Assembly: GCF_003625475.1 (NCBI RefSeq)
Contig: NZ_RAIQ01000008.1
Coordinates: forward strand, 62,001 to 126,000
Direction: 5' to 3'
From: Butyrivibrio sp. X503
GTDB taxonomy: Bacteria; Bacillota; Clostridia; Lachnospirales; Lachnospiraceae
DNA: 64,000 nt
Shown piece after piece: positions 60,731 through 64,000 of the stretch. Under the pieces are notes generated by a model that was not told the DNA's origin, searched no databases, and saw nothing but the letters and a program-made list of their open reading frames with translations. Position numbers and translations under genes: made by a program. Each line of letters starts with the position of its first letter. Position 1 is the stretch's first letter.

Positions 60731-61207
60731 ATGGATAGCATAATGGACAAAATCGCAGAAAAGATCAGTGCTCAGGACCTTATCAGAGCCAATTCACAGG
60801 CAGAGACTGCAGAGGCTGCACGCATCAAGCAGGAAGCCGAGCAGTACAAACGTCAGCTTGAAGAGATCAGGAATAATGACAAGGATTACAGGCAGCAGAT
60901 CGAGGAGTATATGAAGCAGAGCAAGGATTATTCCGAAGATTTCGCCGATATCAAGGATGGGCTCGCGCAGAACGAGCAAAAGATTCACGATATAGGAGTT
61001 CAGACCTATCGTAACGTTCAGGCCGTTGTTGAGAAAACAAACAGCAAGACGATGGATGAGCTTAAGGAAATAGAGAGAAGGATTGAGACGGTTACCGCCA
61101 TTTCAGATAACAAGAACGGCGGTCTTATGCCTATTGTCATCATTACTCTAATTATATCCGCTGCGGATCTTGTAATTAATATTTTGAGACTACTTGAGAT
61201 TATTTGA
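60731..61207 (+). CDS. Coiled-coil protein with C-terminal membrane anchor, function unknown
   Basis: The 158 residues are mainly a long charged helix (about 10-130: EAARIKQEAEQYKRQLEEI, later ELKEIERRIETV) with heptad character, followed by one membrane helix (about 136-155, LMPIVIITLIISAADLVINI). This is a tail-anchored layout with the helix in the cytoplasm. I recognise no named family. GGAGG lies seven bases before the chosen ATG; an upstream in-frame start precedes the ribosome site. It stands before a wall peptidase and murA, so a role in envelope organisation is possible but unproven. Confidence 0.7.
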   Translation: MDSIMDKIAEKISAQDLIRANSQAETAEAARIKQEAEQYKRQLEEIRNNDKDYRQQIEEYMKQSKDYSEDFADIKDGLAQNEQKIHDIGVQTYRNVQAVVEKTNSKTMDELKEIERRIETVTAISDNKNGGLMPIVIITLIISAADLVINILRLLEII

Positions 61208-61243
61208 CTGAGTTAATTTAGTTAGGAAGATTTTTTTACTGTC

Positions 61244-62833
61244 ATGAAGTTTGGAAATACAGTTTTTCACAATAAGATAAAAATATGGTTTTTGCACAGC
61301 TCGCTTTTTGTAATAGTGCTGTGGATATTGTTTATGCCCAGCATGGTTACTTACCGTAAGGGTGGCAACAACTATTTTACCGTTAAGCTTAACGATGTTG
61401 TTGTCGGACATGCAGGCTCCAAGATGGATGCGTACGCGGCATACAGGAAAGCGAGAAAGCTGTTTGCGGTCGGAACGGATGAGCTTACTCTTTCGGATTC
61501 CGATATGAGCATTGAAGGACAGAATGTCAGCTGGGGAGCGGTTGATTCTCCTGATGCAATGTCTCGCAATATGCTTGATATTCTTAAAAAGAATAAAAAG
61601 ACTACCCTTAACAGGGCTTATTCTATAAAGATCAATCAGTTTTCGATCAATCTGTCGAGTATAGAAGATGTTATGCAACTTCTTGATTCGGCAATCAACA
61701 AATACGATGACGAAGAACAGTTTGACGTCAAGCTTATCTTGGATCCCACCAGAGAAGTTAATGTCCTTACTCCGCAGGTAAAAAGTAAGGAAGAAACTCA
61801 AAAAGAAGAGCAGGAAGCCGAGAGCAAAATGCCCGAGGCAGGATTCTCTGCGTTTGTCACTGAGGAATTCAATAAGGCGGCACCGCTTGCCTATGACAAG
61901 GATTTCTCGGATTACAAGCTCGGTCTTATGGATATTGATTTCGGCGATAAGGTTGAGATTGTAGAGAGTTATCTTCCCGATGAAGAGATAACCGATCTGG
62001 CTACAGCTGTAGATGAGGTTACCAGGGATAAAGAAACTCCCACCATATATGAGGTTCAAAAGGGCGATGTCCTTGGAACCATTGCAGAGAAGTTTAATCT
62101 GTCGGTTGAGGATCTCGTTAAGATGAACGAGACTTTGAATGATGAGAATACAATGATCAGAGACGGAGATGAGCTTAAGGTTAATGTTCCGATGCCTTTA
62201 CTTTCCGTCAACTATACAATCGAGGAGTATTACGAGGAAGACTACGAGGCAGAGGTTCAGTATGTCGACAATGATTCCTGGTATACGACAGAGACCAAGG
62301 TTCTTCAGGAGCCTTCGGCAGGACACCGTAAGGTTGTTGCTAAGAGAAGCTATACGAACAGCGACATTACGGGCACCGAAATAGAAAAAGAAGAGATTAC
62401 ATATAAGGCAGTTCCCAAGATCGTCGAGCGAGGAACTATCGTGCCTCCTACATATATCAAGCCTATTTCCGGCGGACGACTTACTTCCGGATTCGGTAAG
62501 AGAAACAGACCTACCAAGGGAGCAAGCTCTTTCCACAAGGGAGTCGACTGGGCAACACCTGTCGGAACGGCAGTTATGGCATCTTCTTCCGGTACCGTTA
62601 CGAGAGCCGGATGGGGAAGCGGATACGGATACTGTGTATACATCAAACATTCTGATGGAAAAGAGACAAGATACGGACATCTGTCCAAGATACTCGTTAA
62701 GGTCGGACAGAGCGTCGATCAGGGACAAAAGATAGCACTTTCGGGTAACACCGGTGTATCAACGGGACCTCATCTTCACTTTGAGATCCTGGTTAACGGA
62801 ACACAGGTTAATCCGCTTAATCAGCTTAATTAA
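61244..62833 (+). CDS. M23-family peptidoglycan peptidase with LysM and G5 domains
   Basis: This is a membrane-anchored murein endopeptidase of 529 residues. A signal-anchor helix lies near 14-31. An unassigned region with a helical, acidic stretch follows, then LysM (YEVQKGDVLGTIAEKFNLS, about 267-312), a G5 domain (about 320-400) and the catalytic M23 domain: SGFGKRNRP, then HKGVDW (metal His and Asp) and GPHLHFEI. The order anchor-LysM-G5-M23 is typical of clostridial wall-remodelling enzymes. A classical terminator follows at once. It is next to murA, but that gene has its own promoter. Confidence 0.93.
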   Translation: MKFGNTVFHNKIKIWFLHSSLFVIVLWILFMPSMVTYRKGGNNYFTVKLNDVVVGHAGSKMDAYAAYRKARKLFAVGTDELTLSDSDMSIEGQNVSWGAVDSPDAMSRNMLDILKKNKKTTLNRAYSIKINQFSINLSSIEDVMQLLDSAINKYDDEEQFDVKLILDPTREVNVLTPQVKSKEETQKEEQEAESKMPEAGFSAFVTEEFNKAAPLAYDKDFSDYKLGLMDIDFGDKVEIVESYLPDEEITDLATAVDEVTRDKETPTIYEVQKGDVLGTIAEKFNLSVEDLVKMNETLNDENTMIRDGDELKVNVPMPLLSVNYTIEEYYEEDYEAEVQYVDNDSWYTTETKVLQEPSAGHRKVVAKRSYTNSDITGTEIEKEEITYKAVPKIVERGTIVPPTYIKPISGGRLTSGFGKRNRPTKGASSFHKGVDWATPVGTAVMASSSGTVTRAGWGSGYGYCVYIKHSDGKETRYGHLSKILVKVGQSVDQGQKIALSGNTGVSTGPHLHFEILVNGTQVNPLNQLN

Positions 62834-62844
62834 AGGTATATGAT

Positions 62845-62884
62845 CGGTATGAACGGTCTTATGGCTGTTCATACCGGCTTTTTT
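62845..62884 (+). terminator. Rho-independent terminator after the M23 gene
   Basis: CGGTATGAAC (62845-62854) and GTTCATACCG (62867-62876) form a perfect 10-bp stem, followed by GC and six T. The T tract merges with the -35 box of the next promoter. Confidence 0.9.
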
Positions 62885-62911
62885 GACAGGGGTATTGTAA
62901 TGTGCTATTAA
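62883..62911 (+). promoter_or_regulatory. SigA promoter of murA
   Basis: A perfect TTGACA (62883-62888), a 17-bp spacer and TATTAA (62906-62911) give a predicted start near 62918. Its first two T belong to the T tract of the upstream terminator, so the two signals are compactly overlapped. Confidence 0.65.
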
Positions 62912-62972
62912 TATATCTTGGTTGAGAGTGTTTTTTTAATACAACACTTAGTACCAAGCAGAGAGGCTGCAT

Positions 62973-64000
62973 ATGGATAAATATGTGATTAAAGGCGGTA
63001 ATTCTCTCGTCGGTGAAGTTGAGATCGGCGGTGCCAAGAACGCGGCACTTCCTATCATCGCTGCTTCAATTATGACGAATGAGACCGTTGTTATAGAAAA
63101 TATGCCGGATGAAGCTGATACCAATGTCATGCTTCAGGCTATAGAGAGCGCCGGAGCCTTCGTAGAGAGGAACGGAGCACACTGCGTTAAGATCAATGCA
63201 TCGCAGATCAAGGGACATACCTTCGATAACGAATATATCAAGAAGATAAGAGCTTCTTATTATTTCCTCGGAGCGCTTCTTGGTAAATGCAGAAAAGCGG
63301 GAGTAGTACCTCCCGGAGGCTGCAGTATCGGACTTCGTCCCATGGACCAGCATATCAAGGGCTTCAAGGCACTTGGAGCCGATGTCAATATTGAGTACGG
63401 GATCATTGATGTTAAGGCTGATAAGCTTGTCGGTAGTCATATCTACCTCGACGTTGTCAGTGTCGGTGCTACGATCAATGTCATGATGGCGGCTTGTATG
63501 GCTGAGGGTAAGACTATTATCGAGAACGCAGCCAAGGAGCCTCACGTCGTTGATGTAGCTAACTTCCTTAACAGTATGGGAGCGGACATCAAGGGTGCAG
63601 GTACCGATGTTATCAGGATCAAGGGAGTTGAGAAGCTCCACGGTACCGAGTATGCTATCATTCCCGATCAGATCGAGGCAGGTACATTCATGCTTGCAGC
63701 GGCTGCAACCAAGGGTGATATTACTATCAAGAATGTTATTCCCAAACACTTGGAATCAATCAGTGCCAAGCTTGTTGAGATGGGATGCCAGATACATGAA
63801 TCCGACGATGCGGTCAGAGTAGTTGCGACCAAGAGACTTAACAATACTCATGTTAAGACACTTCCTTATCCGGGATTTCCTACGGATATGCAGCCACAGA
63901 TTGCGGTTGCACTCGGACTTGCAAGTGGTATCAGTATTGTGACTGAGAGTATTTTTGAGAACAGATTCAAATACGTTGATGAACTCACACGCATGGGAGC
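62973..64000 (+). CDS. murA: UDP-N-acetylglucosamine 1-carboxyvinyltransferase, cut by the right edge
   Basis: MurA transfers enolpyruvate from PEP to UDP-GlcNAc, the first committed step of peptidoglycan synthesis, in the cytoplasm. The visible 342 residues show GGAKNAALP with Lys22 and Asn23, a basic IRASYYFLGALL block, and PPGGCSIGLRP with Cys117, equivalent to the catalytic Cys115 of E. coli and the target of fosfomycin. PDQIEAGTFMLAAA and GFPTDMQPQ follow in normal order. The gene remains open at base 64000, so the last fifth or so is missing. GAGAGG lies before the ATG. Confidence 0.95.
   Translation, partial: MDKYVIKGGNSLVGEVEIGGAKNAALPIIAASIMTNETVVIENMPDEADTNVMLQAIESAGAFVERNGAHCVKINASQIKGHTFDNEYIKKIRASYYFLGALLGKCRKAGVVPPGGCSIGLRPMDQHIKGFKALGADVNIEYGIIDVKADKLVGSHIYLDVVSVGATINVMMAACMAEGKTIIENAAKEPHVVDVANFLNSMGADIKGAGTDVIRIKGVEKLHGTEYAIIPDQIEAGTFMLAAAATKGDITIKNVIPKHLESISAKLVEMGCQIHESDDAVRVVATKRLNNTHVKTLPYPGFPTDMQPQIAVALGLASGISIVTESIFENRFKYVDELTRMG

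Overview
The window reads as one long, co-directional glycan locus of a Gram-positive anaerobe. I place it in Bacillota, class Clostridia, probably Lachnospiraceae (Butyrivibrio-like). The evidence is AGGAG-type ribosome sites, SigA-type promoters, an LCP ligase, a GH25 lysozyme with choline-binding-type repeats, RelQ, an M23/LysM/G5 peptidase, and membrane families (DUF6056, DUF6077) that I associate with that group. The family-level placement is inference. All 49 protein genes I support lie on the + strand. I see no rRNA, tRNA, transposase or phage gene.

Layout. (1) About 0-8.9 kb, AT-rich: an SDR reductase, LicD, an AlgJ-like/MBOAT O-acylation pair, a winged-helix/LicC/LicA fusion, a second nucleotidyltransferase and a BCCT choline-type transporter. 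Together these form a phosphocholine decoration cassette. (2) 9-13 kb: CapE-CapF-CapG for UDP-N-acetyl-L-fucosamine and a NeuD/PglD acyltransferase, ending in a terminator. (3) 13.1-13.5 kb: a regulatory island with two matching palindromes exactly 40 bp apart and a promoter-terminator unit that looks like a small RNA. (4) 13.5-33 kb: a membrane-side glycosylation and acylation region. It holds SGNH proteins, a FAD oxidoreductase with GtrB, two more MBOAT/SGNH pairs, uridine kinase, a second LicD, an IspD/TarI-like cytidylyltransferase, several GT-C-like membrane proteins and an SMR-type flippase pair. (5) 32.7-33.5 kb: about 0.8 kb of tandem repeats, including nine hairpin units of about 52 bp plus a related terminator. 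(6) 33.7-37.8 kb: a giant membrane-anchored GH25 lysozyme with an acidic cytoplasmic tail. (7) 39-57 kb: rfbB, rfbA and rfbC, a Wzm/Wzt ABC exporter with a C-terminal glycan-binding domain, a WbdD-like methyltransferase-kinase, modular GT2 enzymes, phosphoglucomutase and a WbaP-like initiating transferase. (8) 57-64 kb: an LCP ligase, a rhamnosyltransferase-like GT2, RelQ, a coiled-coil membrane protein, an M23 peptidase and murA, which is cut by the right edge.

How it may work together. PGM, RfbABC and CapEFG make activated sugars. The WbaP-like enzyme loads the first sugar phosphate on undecaprenyl phosphate and the modular GT2 enzymes extend the chain. The methyltransferase-kinase may cap it, Wzm/Wzt may export the capped chain, and the LCP protein may attach it to peptidoglycan. 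GtrB, the SMR pair and the GT-C proteins probably add side sugars outside the membrane. MBOAT/SGNH pairs would add acyl groups and LicD enzymes phospho-substituents such as phosphocholine. The GH25 protein carries repeats that could bind that phosphocholine.

The most unusual features are the helically phased hairpin arrays with covarying stems, the 13 kb operator/sRNA island, the WbdD-plus-Wzt_C arrangement in a Gram-positive, and a degenerate SGNH paralogue.
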